Shown here: positions 1 to 10,844 of the stretch, piece by piece
Layout of the letters: every line of letters starts with the position of its first letter
Numbering within the stretch: the first letter of the stretch is position 1
Assembly: GCF_027921745.1 (NCBI RefSeq)
Contig: NC_079238.1
Location: 3,038,001-3,102,000 of the forward strand
Reading direction: 5' to 3'
DNA length: 64,000 nt
Source of the DNA: Schizosaccharomyces osmophilus
Lineage: Eukaryota; Ascomycota; Schizosaccharomycetes; Schizosaccharomycetales; Schizosaccharomycetaceae
Translations under genes and position numbers: made by a program
Notes under the pieces: generated by a model
Told to the model about the DNA's origin: nothing
What the model saw: only the letters and a program-made list of their open reading frames with translations
Database searches by the model: none

Positions 1-351
1 GAAATTTATTCCGTGAAAGTTTTCGTTTGTACATGTAGTTTAGTATATTCCTCCCCCTTCCTGTCTTTGTTTATCTCTTAATTTAATGATTCAGTCGCAT
101 TCTTTTTGGTTAGGTTACTGTAGTTTTTATTCCTTGAACTGTTTTATGTTTTTAGGTTGTAATATCGAAAAAGAAGTTCATTAGTTTGTAGTATGAACCA
201 TTATACATTGTTTGAAGCATATGCATAGCTTTTCGTACTTTTCACAAATTCTTCCAAATAGAAGCAGCGTGTATATCTAAACATGGCCATATGTTACTAC
301 ATAAGGATCCCCCATGCGTTGGGTATTTGCGCAATAAAGATACCTTTTGCT
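1..351. other. Intergenic, left edge
   Basis: AT-rich sequence downstream of erg28. I see no open frame with family features and no RNA gene. It may hold the 3' end of a transcript from outside the window. Confidence 0.5.
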
Positions 352-918
352 TTAGGCTAATAGACCAAGATAAATTTGTTTCTCCTTCGCCATCCAAATT
401 ATACTTATGGTGGACACAATGATGGGACTGAGCAAACCAGCACCCATGTTTGCACTCCGAAAGAGAAGCCATTCAGTTAAAAAGTGGAAGCTAGCCAAGT
501 AGTAAGTACACTGGCAGATAAAATAAATACTAAAACAAACAACTGATTAATAGACAACGCAGAGCATATTAAACTTAAGACTTACTCTGCACTTGACATA
601 TGATAGGCACAGTAAATACGAATAAGTGCGCTCAAAAAAGTCCAGAGACCAAAGGTGCGGCCTTGTAGTCCATTTACTAAATATAAAAGTTAGTAATCGC
701 CGAACTTGAGGAGGATAGTAGACGAAAATGGGAAAAGCTTCTACGTTTCAAGTCCTACCTTCCTTAGAATTACTGTATACGCGTTTCGTCAGCTTGGGAG
801 TAATGTAGGATTGGATGGTATTAAAAATGGCAGCAAATCCGACCAAAAGGTTCCATTTGGCTAATGTACCTTCCGGAAGATTATTAAAAACAAACGAAGC
901 AAAGGTAGAGAAAACCAT
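352..918 (-). CDS. erg28: Erg28, sterol C-4 demethylation scaffold
   Basis: Spliced gene: complement(join(352..529,586..676,759..918)), 142 aa. Erg28 is a small ER membrane protein that tethers the sterol C-4 demethylation enzymes (Erg25-Erg26-Erg27) in ergosterol synthesis. Recognition rests on the middle exon, which encodes GRTFGLWTFLSALIRIY, the family's most conserved block. The third exon has the YYLASFHFLTEWLLFRS segment and ends in a membrane span (SPIIVSTISIIWM) followed by a short basic end. Donors are GTAGGA and GTAAGT; the first acceptor follows a CTAAC branch site. Exon lengths of 160, 91 and 178 nt keep the frame. The length matches the family (about 135-150 aa). It is divergent from ubi4, as I recall it is in S. 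pombe. No single exon is long enough to stand out as an open frame. Confidence 0.92.
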
Positions 919-1907
919 GTTGACTCAAGCAATGGTATGGTAAGACTTAAAGGAGTAGTAAACGAGTATCACTAAAGTGGTGAAAAGGACCTTGAAAGAT
1001 CCGACTGATTAACAAAAAATATTCCTCACTACATACTTTTTATTGTTTTGTTTATTTACTTTTTGTTTGTTACTTTTTCTTCTATAGTATAGACTGAAAA
1101 TTCCATCGCTTGCACATAGCCTACGAAAACTCAATAAACCTTTTACCTATAAAGGTTCTACACATATATTAAATAACAAGGAAATAGTGAAAGTGATTCG
1201 TATGGATTCAATTGTAAGTAATTTGAACATCAACTAGTTGCAACCCAGTGTCCCAATATTTACGAACACTTTTCTTGATCTCCACAATTACGACGCTCCT
1301 AACTCTTACGACAATAATACAATTATAAGTACTACAATTTTATCTTTCATTTCTTTTCATTACTCATTAATAGAAAACAATAACATTGCATAGGTTTTTC
1401 AACTTGTACTAAAATCGCTTGAACTGAACTTGTTCTAGTGAAGCAATAACCCAGTCACAAAAATTTGGTCGCACACAACGCGTCGAAAAACCATTTACTC
1501 TTGTCTATACAGTACCTGTAATCTACTCTATTTTATGCTTTGGTCCATCTAAAAACACACTATGTGAAAAAAACAGCGGATACTCAGTCGAAGTTTGCGA
1601 ATAGTCGTTGTTTGAATACTTTGAAATTCGTACGCAACTGGAGTACTGTTGGATGCTTTCTTTGATAAACACAGTTTCTTGTCGAAATGGGGAACGAGCT
1701 AGTTGGTCATTCTATGTCGCTTGACGCGTCTGTTAAAAGCGCGATTCGTAAACACACCAATTGCAAACACGACGTAGGGCCTAATTGATCCTAGAAGCTT
1801 TTAATCCATGCTAATTCTTAAAAGAAATGCCTTTGAATGCAAGAATATCAAAGTTCTTTCGAGTATACTTTGACATGATCCTCATAACTTCAGTTTGCTT
1901 AATTAAC

Positions 1908-1915
1908 GAAATTTC
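1908..1915. promoter_or_regulatory. Heat-shock element dimer (candidate)
   Basis: GAA-AT-TTC, a head-to-head pair of heat-shock units, about 370 bp upstream of the ubi4 start. Weak alone, but it lies in the promoter of a gene that yeasts induce on heat shock through Hsf1. Confidence 0.3.
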
Positions 1916-1990
1916 TTTCTACTGCGTTTGCAATATTAACGACGTTGAATGTGATAATTAAGCTTAGTAAAACGCGTTTAGGGCGATATG

Positions 1991-1998
1991 TGACGTCA
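1991..1998. promoter_or_regulatory. CRE palindrome TGACGTCA (Atf1/Pcr1-type site)
   Basis: Exact eight-base CRE, 283 bp upstream of the ubi4 ATG. In S. pombe this sequence is bound by the stress bZIP pair Atf1-Pcr1, downstream of the Sty1 MAP kinase. Its position fits stress control of polyubiquitin. Binding in this species is inferred. Confidence 0.6.
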
Positions 1999-2000
1999 AT

Positions 2001-2020
2001 TTCGATTCGCTTCAGGAAGT
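2001..2020. promoter_or_regulatory. Four phased 5-bp heat-shock units (candidate HSE)
   Basis: TTCGA, TTCGC, TTCAG and GAAGT follow each other at exact 5-bp spacing. The last two form the inverted pair TTCnnGAA. A canonical HSE alternates orientation, so three units in one direction are atypical. The block starts two bases after the CRE. Confidence 0.35.
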
Positions 2021-2222
2021 GTGCCACATTTCCAGCCATTACTAGAAGCCTGGAACTAAGAATACGGACGAGTAAACAAGGAAACTGTTTACAATGCAAT
2101 TTTGAAAGCATATATCGATGTTTTTATATTTGGATATTACAAGAAAATTCAACAGATAGGAATGACTGTATAATTTGGATGATTCAATTGCCAAACTGTT
2201 TATGAAAGAAAAGTGGCGTCAC

Positions 2223-2232
2223 TATATATATA
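2223..2232 (+). promoter_or_regulatory. TATA box of ubi4
   Basis: TATATATATA, about 50 bp upstream of the ubi4 ATG. A strong TATA box is typical of stress-inducible yeast genes and implies a short leader. Confidence 0.6.
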
Positions 2233-2256
2233 GCTTTCGACTCCCCTCTATCGTGA

Positions 2257-3429
<1,173 letters not shown>

Positions 3430-3827
3430 GCCGATTGTGGTTCTCTTACGCTTGCTTTTCGATTAGTTTTTTTGACATGGTAGTTGATTGAATTGTATCT
3501 TTTACATGACTTTTACAAATGCTTTAAGCAATGTTAACTATACTTGATGGAATGCGATATGTATGAAACGTATAAATAAATAAATAAGATGTAAGACAAT
3601 GTATTATAATCTAAAGTTTGTATATCACAAAAGATAAGATAGAGTAGAGCAATAACAAACAAACATATACGTTAGAATACGTTACATGTATGATGCCTAT
3701 TCAATCCATGGGATTTGTATTGCTACATCTATAAAAGTGTTTTCGGTAATATATACTTTTCTGAGGGAAATAGTTTGTATTCTATATGCTTGATTGAATT
3801 AAAGCAACCTGAACCACTTCGCCGGCC
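3430..3827. other. Intergenic ubi4-ecm14, with a likely polyadenylation element
   Basis: An AATAAATAAATAA run at 3574-3586, about 150 bp after the ubi4 stop, is a good polyadenylation signal. The rest is AT-rich promoter of the next gene with no further recognisable feature. Confidence 0.5.
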
Positions 3828-5368
3828 ATGATAATGAGCAAGACGTTGAAGCTTCGCGCATTTACGTGTGCACCATTAATATTCTTGTTCGTTTTTATAT
3901 GTATATACTTGGATTTTGGTAGTAGTCAAAAGTTATACGATTCGTTATGGGAGCCTAAAGATTCGAATTGGCAGGTCGTTGACGAAGGATCCTCAGGATT
4001 ATTGGCAAATATGATTTCTAAATACGAGAACGAGCAAGTAATTCGTTTTTACCATGAAAATCCTGATGAAACCAACGACGTCCTATTGTACGCAAAAGAC
4101 AGGAACCTTGATATTTGGGATACAAGTTCCCGCTATACAGATATTCGGCTCCATCGAGAAATTGTGAAGGATATGATTTCGAAGATCCCTAACCATAGAG
4201 TCTTGATATCAAATGTTTCTAGGGCACTTACCAACAGTATGCCTAACGGACGAGAAATGAAGAGCCTACCTCCTTTAAATTTCAATGCTCTCTCATCCAT
4301 GCCCCAAGAAGCATTTTCAGAATTATACCTGCAATATACCGAAGAATTTTATAAGAATTACCAGAATATCGAAGCTATAAATTCTTACCTTCGACTGCTA
4401 TCGTCTATGTACAGTGATTTATGTGAACTAACTTCATTGGGGACCACCTCTGAAGGGCGATCTATACTCGGTTTAAGAATTCATGGTAGAAGGTCGGATA
4501 CGCATGGACAATACCATGTTAAAGACGAAAACGAGGTTATTATTCTACAGGGTAATGCTCATGCTCGTGAGTGGATATCTATTCCAACGTTATGTTACTC
4601 TGCATGGAAATTAGTAGCCCAATACGATTCGGACAACCGTGTGAGAAATTTGCTTGATAAATTTGAATGGATTTTTGTACCTGTTTTAAATGTGGATGGT
4701 TATGCTTATACTAGGTCAGAAGATCGTTTTTGGGTGAAAAATAGGCAAAGCATAAAAACTTCGAACTGCAAAGGAATCAACATTGACAATAATTGGGGGT
4801 TTGGTTTCACCGGGGAAGGAAATCCTTGTGACGAGTTATTTGGAGGTCTTGCACCTTTTGAGGCTAATGAAACATATGCCATGTTCAATTTGATTTCAAA
4901 CACATTACCGAAGGAGGGGAAAACTACAGTTGGATTTCTAGACGTACATTCGTATTCTCAATCGGTTTTATGGCCTTATGCGTATACCTGTGATTTATTG
5001 CCTGCAGATGATGAGAATTTTCAAGAACTAGCAATGGGTTTAACGAAAGAACTTCATCGGGTAAACGGTAGATTCTACTCTCATCAGCAAGCATGTATAC
5101 CATTTGATGGTATTCATAAGCACTACCATCCAGGTGCTGCAATTGACTTTGCCTACTTCGTTGGTGAAGTTCGCTGGCCATTTACAATACGTCTTCGCGA
5201 TATGGGTGATTATGTAAGTAAAAAAAAATATATCAATTATTGAGAAAAGGATACTAACAACATATCTAGGGATACTTGCTACCAGCCCATCAAATTATAC
5301 CTACGTCTCGTGAATTTTATGCCATGCTTCTCTATTATGGTCAGTTTATATCAGAAGCTGCATACTAA
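3828..5368 (+). CDS. ecm14: Ecm14-type zinc carboxypeptidase homologue (likely pseudopeptidase)
   Basis: join(3828..5213,5270..5368), 494 aa. M14 metallocarboxypeptidase fold with an N-terminal hydrophobic signal or anchor (residues about 13-30), a pro-region, and a catalytic-like domain from about residue 180. The zinc ligands are visible: H245 and E248 in HAREW, and H374 in DVHSYSQ. The general-base glutamate of active enzymes (ELRD motif) is replaced by Arg (R455 in TIRLRD). This agrees with the fungal Ecm14 group, described as vacuolar or secreted pseudopeptidases. The intron of 56 nt has GTAAGT, TACTAAC and CTAG; splicing restores GDYGYLLPAHQI and removes an early stop. Residues are otherwise well conserved, so it is not a decaying gene. 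Confidence 0.9.
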
Positions 5369-6048
5369 AAGCATTTTTTTTTTCGAGTTATTAATTTTTG
5401 GTTACTATCATGAGTTAGGATTTATGAATTTTCAGTCATATATAACTAATTTTGAGTATTATTTATTTTGAGTGCTTGCCTGTAATAAGGCATTGATATT
5501 TGCTTCAATAGCATTATCAGCACCATTTGTTCAATGTGTGGAAAGTAATTATACTAATGGAAATCTTTATAAATTAGCTTATTGCCAGCTTCATCCACAG
5601 ACAATGTTGAATACTGAAGACGTATTGAAAGAAACTTAACCGTCCATTTTGCATTTTGCTTGCTGAGAAGACTTTTAAACAAGTAGATTTTCAAGTGAAG
5701 ATAATAAAGCTAATCATCAAAACATTGACAATGTTGGTGATGTCGTTCACATTGATTCGAAATTATCAAACATAGAGATTACTTCCCTCTATTGTTTTCG
5801 GAAGTTTTTCGGATTTTTATAGTATCTTCCCTAATGTTTAGTTTTTTATCAATAAAACAAAAGAAAGACTATTTAAAAAAGCCTGAAAGATTGAGTATAT
5901 TTAAGATCGCATAATATCTTCCTAAAGAGAATATTCAACATTTGTATAATATGAAACAGCTTGTATAATTATATTATAGTTATATTATAATAAGCTGTCT
6001 GTATGCCTACAGATAACTACATCAAACCATCTATATATATAAATAAAA
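5369..6048. other. Intergenic ecm14-cwf15
   Basis: A 680-bp AT-rich gap between two plus-strand genes. It contains an open stretch without ATG (5472-5639) that starts with a signal-peptide-like run, discussed as a finding, and an imperfect AT-rich inverted repeat at 5955-5998. Confidence 0.4.
5955..5998. repeat. Imperfect AT-rich inverted repeat
   Basis: Arms begin with ACAGCTT and end with AAGCTGT and are joined by complementary TATAAT-rich sequence with small offsets. It could form a hairpin in the transcript. Function unknown. Confidence 0.35.
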
Positions 6049-6888
6049 ATGACCACGGCTCATGTACGGCTTTTTATTTTGTTATTAAAATTATATACTA
6101 ACATTTTTAAATAGAGACCACAATTTGACCCCGCTCGGGGTACCTCAGAGATGGCGCCCACGAGAATTACCGCTAGTCGTGCATTACCAGCTCATTTAAA
6201 GCTCAAATACAGGAAAGCGAAACAAGGAACACAAGAAGAAGTTTCTAAGAAGGATTTTCGAGACCAATTACTACGCGCTGAAGCTATTCACTTTGCTAAT
6301 CGCGAGCACGGGGTTGCTGACGACAAACATTCCGAAGCACCAGTTGCCATTGAGGCGAATCCTGAAGCCAAAGCAGATGAATCTGAGGAAAAAGTGGATT
6401 ATGAAGCACTACTGAGGAAAACCTTGGAAGAAGACGCAGATACCAGTGTAAGTGAGAGTGAGAGTGATTCTGAAGTGGAAGGGGAATCAAACTTACCTGC
6501 CGAAAAACGATTGAAGACGTTGAATGAAAAAACCTCGGATCTAAGTAGTAGCTCTAGTTCAGACGAGGATGATGATGAGGAAGATGAGACAGCACAACTT
6601 CTTCGAGAACTTGAAAACATTAAACAAGAACGACAAAAGGAAAAAGAAAAACAGGAAATGGAAGAACAAAGAGAAGAACAAGAGAAACGTGAGCGAGAAA
6701 TAGCTTATGGAAATGTTCTATTAAACAATTCATCTACCAGTTCTTTTCAAGTTAAGCGTCGTTGGGATGAAGATGTTGTGTTTAAAAACACTCATAAAGG
6801 TGTTGACGATCAACCCAAACAAGGATTTGTGAATGATATGTTGCGAAGCGATTTTCATAAAAAGTTTCTTGCTAGATTTGTTCGGTGA
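6049..6888 (+). CDS. cwf15: Cwf15, spliceosome (NTC-associated) protein
   Basis: join(6049..6063,6115..6888), 262 aa. Cwf15 (human CWC15/AD-002) is a component of the Cdc5/Prp19-associated spliceosomal complex. The first exon is only five codons (MTTAH); the 51-nt intron has the unusual donor GTACGG, a branch site TACTAAC and acceptor TAG. Splicing gives the hallmark start MTTAHRPQFDPARG, then MAPTRITASRALPAHLKLKYR. The middle is acidic and Ser-rich with an E/K coiled coil (about residues 130-200). The end has the conserved RRWDEDVVFKNTHKG block and a C-terminal FHKKFLARFVR. Starting at the downstream ATG (6151) would lose the conserved N-terminus. Confidence 0.95.
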
Positions 6889-7376
6889 TATATAATTTTT
6901 TACGACATAATCGCGCTTTTTTGTGTGTTATCTTCATATTTACTGTACAATAGAAATAAAGGTTATGATTTTATTACAAAAAAGTAGACTATATGATGGT
7001 GGTGATTTCCATATAAGGTGTAAAATCGGCGGTAGCTACCGCATTTCTATTCATTCGTGCTATAACATTTATATGTTGTTTTTTGTTATTAGTGACAACA
7101 TTGCACATAGTTTCAATACTTTGCCAACTGTTCGTCAAGCTCATAGTTGATTTTGTTCAGCAAAAGGGTACTTGCATTTAATAAATGTTATGTTTACAAA
7201 ATAGCAATACGTAGTGTACTGTACGCTACAAAGTATATCACAACAATTTGCAACTCATAATGCCTATTAGCGATATGCAACGCGAGGAAACACGACTTTA
7301 CTGAACGAAATTCCATCGGTGGTAGGGGAACTTTTCTCTTACCACGACCGCAACCCTTGTCTAAAAGTAAAAAGTA
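6889..7376. other. Intergenic cwf15-cct8
   Basis: A 488-bp gap between tandem genes. No coding frame with family features, RNA gene or clear regulatory motif was seen. Confidence 0.4.
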
Positions 7377-9262
7377 ATGGCTTTGCGAGTTCCTAAGGCC
7401 TCTGGGCCTCAATTATTTCGCGAAGGCTATAGAATCATGCAAGGCGTCGAAGATGCCGTGATTCGTAACTGTCATGCCATTCGTGAATTGTCTGAAATTG
7501 TATGTTGGGTGTATTGAAGATGCTGATTTATTCAACCTGAAAGCTCGCTGAACTAACATAAACAGACTAGGACATCTTTGGGACCTAATGGAAAAAATAA
7601 AATTGGTATGAATACACTGAACGAACTTGTTTATCGGTCTTGTTGAACTAACCTGATGAAGTTGTAAACCATCTTCAACAAACATTCCTCACAAATGATG
7701 CCGCAACCATTATAAGAGAGTTAGAAGTCATTCATCCTGCAGCCAAACTCGTTGTCGATGCTACGAAACAGCAAGAAAATGAGGTAAGTAGACAGTAGTT
7801 GAGATCTCCGCAGAAATGCAGCTAGAACGCACCTTCGTTCCTCCAGCTAACATCATTAGCTCGGTGATGCCGCAAACTTTGTGATCGTATTTTGTGGTGA
7901 ATTGTTAGCAAAGACCGAAAATATGATTCATATGGGTTTAACTCCTTCAGAGATTGCAAAAGGTTATGAAATGGCGTATAGCCATGTTGCAAAAGCATTA
8001 GAGGAAATTGTTGCAGACAAAATTGAAACCGTGGAAAATGAAGAAGGTTTAATCAAGGCTATTCGCACTTGTATCTCTTCCAAGCAATATGGCAACGAAG
8101 ATTTCCTTTCGGACTTGGTTGCTAAAGCTATCCTCACTGTTCTTCCTAAAGATCCTACAAAATTCAATGTAGATAACATTCGAGTTGTGAAGATTATGGG
8201 TGGTAGTCTTTATAATTCTCAAGTTGTAAAGGGTATGGTCCTCCCTAGAGAGCCAGAAGGAACTGTCCAACGGGTAAAGAAGGCTAAGGTTGCCATTTTC
8301 TCTTGCCCGTTAGATATTTCTCAAACTGAAACTAAGGGTACCGTTTTGTTGCACAATGCTCAAGAAATGCTTGATTTCTCTAAAGGAGAAGAACAACAAA
8401 TTGAGTCCCATATTAAGGAGATTCACGATGCAGGTGTTCGCGTCGTTGTTACTGGAGGAAATGTCAATGATCTAGTTTTGCATTATTTAAACCGTTTTGA
8501 AATTGCAGTCGTGCGCGTTCCCAGTAAGTTTGACCTTCATCGCTTATGCCGTGTCGTAGGTGCTACTCCTTTGTCTCGTGTTGGTGTTCCTATGCCTGAA
8601 GAAATGGGGTCCGTTGACATTGTCGAGACCATAGAGATTGGTGGCGATCGTGTTACCGTCTTCCGTCAAGTGGAAGATATTACAAGGACTGCTACAATTG
8701 TCTTGCGTGGTGCTACTAAGACTTATTTGGATGATATTGAACGTGCTATAGATGACGGTGTTAATATTGTTAAAGCTCTTGTTAAGGATAACCGTTTACT
8801 TTACGGAGCAGGAGCAAGCGACATGCAGCTTTGTACTAGACTTATTTCGATTGGTGAAAAGACACCAGGAATTTATCAACATGCTATTAAGCAGTACGGT
8901 GAGGCCTTTGAAGTTATACCTAGAACTATTTCAGAAAATGCCGGTTTGGATTCTACAGATATTCTAAGCAAATTGTATGCCGCTCACCAAAAGGAAGGTG
9001 GTGAATCCATTGGAGTTGACGTTGAAGTAAGTTAAATCCTTATTTCCTGTTGTGCTAACCATATACTTTATAGTGTGAGGATGAAGGTGTTCTCGATGCT
9101 AAGAAAGGTCAATTGTTTGATGTGTTGGCTGCCAAACACTCTGCGATTAGACTTGCAACAGAAGCCGTGTTAACAGTTTTGAACGTTGACCAGGTCGTTA
9201 TGTCAAAACCTGCAGGCGGTCCTAAACCTCCTGGACCTAATCCAAACTGGGATGATGATTAA
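7377..9262 (+). CDS. cct8: CCT theta, cytosolic chaperonin subunit
   Basis: join(7377..7499,7566..7605,7662..7783,7860..9026,9074..9262), 546 aa, the usual family length. Cct8 is one of eight subunits of the TRiC/CCT ring that folds actin and tubulin using ATP. The start MALRVPKASGPQLFREG is theta-specific. RTSLGPNGKNK and LTNDAATI form the nucleotide site, and LGDAANFVIV carries the conserved GD. All four introns have normal donors (GTATGT, GTATGA, GTAAGT, GTAAGT) and branch sites, and every join keeps the frame. Three introns fall in the first 110 codons. The last exon gives the GGPKPPGPNPNWDDD tail. Confidence 0.97.
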
Positions 9263-9419
9263 TAATTTTGTTTGAAACAAAATTACGAAATTTTTCAAGG
9301 AACAATGAAAGAAGTGGTTTATTTTTTGCATGGCAATAATCTAATGTTGTAAATGTAAACTTTTAAAATAGATATCAACTAAGTATCCAGAACTTTAACC
9401 GTCGTATTATTTGGTTAGA

Positions 9420-10658
9420 CTATAAGTCACACTTGAAACTATTGCAAATCCATGAATTCTTCAACAGTTCTTCAGAGTATGGACGATGATCCCTATGTAT
9501 AAGTAGTGATTGAACTAGGTCGCGGGCTTCAATCCATGCATCCAAAGGATAAAGAGTAGAATTTGCAGTACCCTCATGCTCCTGCTCTTCTGATGGTTTA
9601 CATCGAATCCAATTATAAGTTAAACGGACCAACCTTTGGACATATCTTTTGATACGCACGTCAGGTGGATCTTCAAAGGGTGGCATAGCGTCGAAAGGCA
9701 AGCGGCCTTCCATCATTGCAAACAAGAGGATACCCAGCGACCAGCAGTCAGCTTTAAATCCGTCATGAGAAATACCAAGGTAGACTTCCGGTGCTGCGTA
9801 TTCTGGGCTTCCGCTTTCGGGCTGTACAATATGACTATCCTTATCGACGAATTTAGAGAACTCAAAATCAGAAATTTTAATCAAAGGAAGATGGTAAGTT
9901 TGAAAATCTTTAATTCCTTTAAGATCTTCATATTTCCTAGTTAGTAAAATATTTTCCAGCTTTAGGTCGCGGTGTACAAGAAGTTGATTGTGCAAAAAAG
10001 CGACGGCATCAACGATTTCGCCAAAGATTCTACCTACAAACTCTGGAGAAAAATTCGTATAAAAGTGTTTGGTACATTCATAAAGGTCACCTCCTTCATA
10101 GAATGATTCCGCTAATAGGATATCTGAGGGAGAAAGGTAATAATTGATTAGATGAACAATTCCACGATGTTGTAAAGAAGATAATATCCGGACTTCCTGT
10201 AGAAATCCTTTGTAAGCATAGGAAGTCAATTTTTGGGGTTTGGAAATGCACATAAGTTTTTTTATTATTATAAATTGCCTTCCGGAGGAACCCTTTGAAC
10301 TGGCAACTAAAAAGACATCCCTTTGACGACCGGAAGATACTTGCTTTTTTATTTTCCAGTTAAATTCAATATCTGGATCATATTTATAAACAAATCCGGC
10401 TTCAGATTTAATAGGTAGACAGTAAAATGTTTTTTGATAGCTTGGATGCAATACGGAATCCACTTCTAACTCAAAAAGACGTAGACAACTGGATGTAGGA
10501 TTATCTGTTTGTATATTTGATTCCTCAATTAAAGCTCTTTTGGTGAGCTCGCTCGTACAGGTGTTTGAGTACTTGACGGACCGCAAAAACTTTGGCTTTT
10601 CAACATTTCTCTTTTGACTTTGCTCATTTCTATCCAAAAAATTATTATTTTGAAACAT
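9420..10658 (-). CDS. ppk27: Ppk27 serine/threonine protein kinase
   Basis: A 412-residue single-exon frame, convergent with cct8. Kinase domain from about residue 100 to 405: a Lys in FIIIKKL, the catalytic loop HRDLKLEN (HRD at 229-231), APE in YAAPEV, and DCWSLGILLF. Two motifs are altered. The glycine-rich loop has only one Gly (SSGRQRDV), and the metal-binding DFG reads DFE (264-266). Catalytic Asp231 and the DFx Asp264 are both present, so activity is possible but uncertain. The N-terminal 90 residues are not recognised. Function is unknown; the name comes from position and similarity to the S. pombe kinase set. Confidence 0.85.
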   Translation of the reverse strand: MFQNNNFLDRNEQSQKRNVEKPKFLRSVKYSNTCTSELTKRALIEESNIQTDNPTSSCLRLFELEVDSVLHPSYQKTFYCLPIKSEAGFVYKYDPDIEFNWKIKKQVSSGRQRDVFLVASSKGSSGRQFIIIKKLMCISKPQKLTSYAYKGFLQEVRILSSLQHRGIVHLINYYLSPSDILLAESFYEGGDLYECTKHFYTNFSPEFVGRIFGEIVDAVAFLHNQLLVHRDLKLENILLTRKYEDLKGIKDFQTYHLPLIKISDFEFSKFVDKDSHIVQPESGSPEYAAPEVYLGISHDGFKADCWSLGILLFAMMEGRLPFDAMPPFEDPPDVRIKRYVQRLVRLTYNWIRCKPSEEQEHEGTANSTLYPLDAWIEARDLVQSLLIHRDHRPYSEELLKNSWICNSFKCDL

Positions 10659-10844
10659 TAATTCACATAATTTTGATACTTATTTGGTATTCGAAAACCT
10701 GAAGTAAGAATATAATCTAGTAAAATAAGGATAGAAGTTCGAAGTACGTCAATGAGTATTTTGTAATTAAAGAAAGTTACTTTTACTCCGTTAAAAAAAA
10801 AGAAAAAAAACAGAAAAGTCGGTAAATTAGAAAAAAATAAAATA

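Noticed and set aside
1945-2205. 86-codon plus-strand frame upstream of ubi4
   Set aside because: Lies across the CRE and heat-shock-like units, unusual composition, no family features; promoter DNA.
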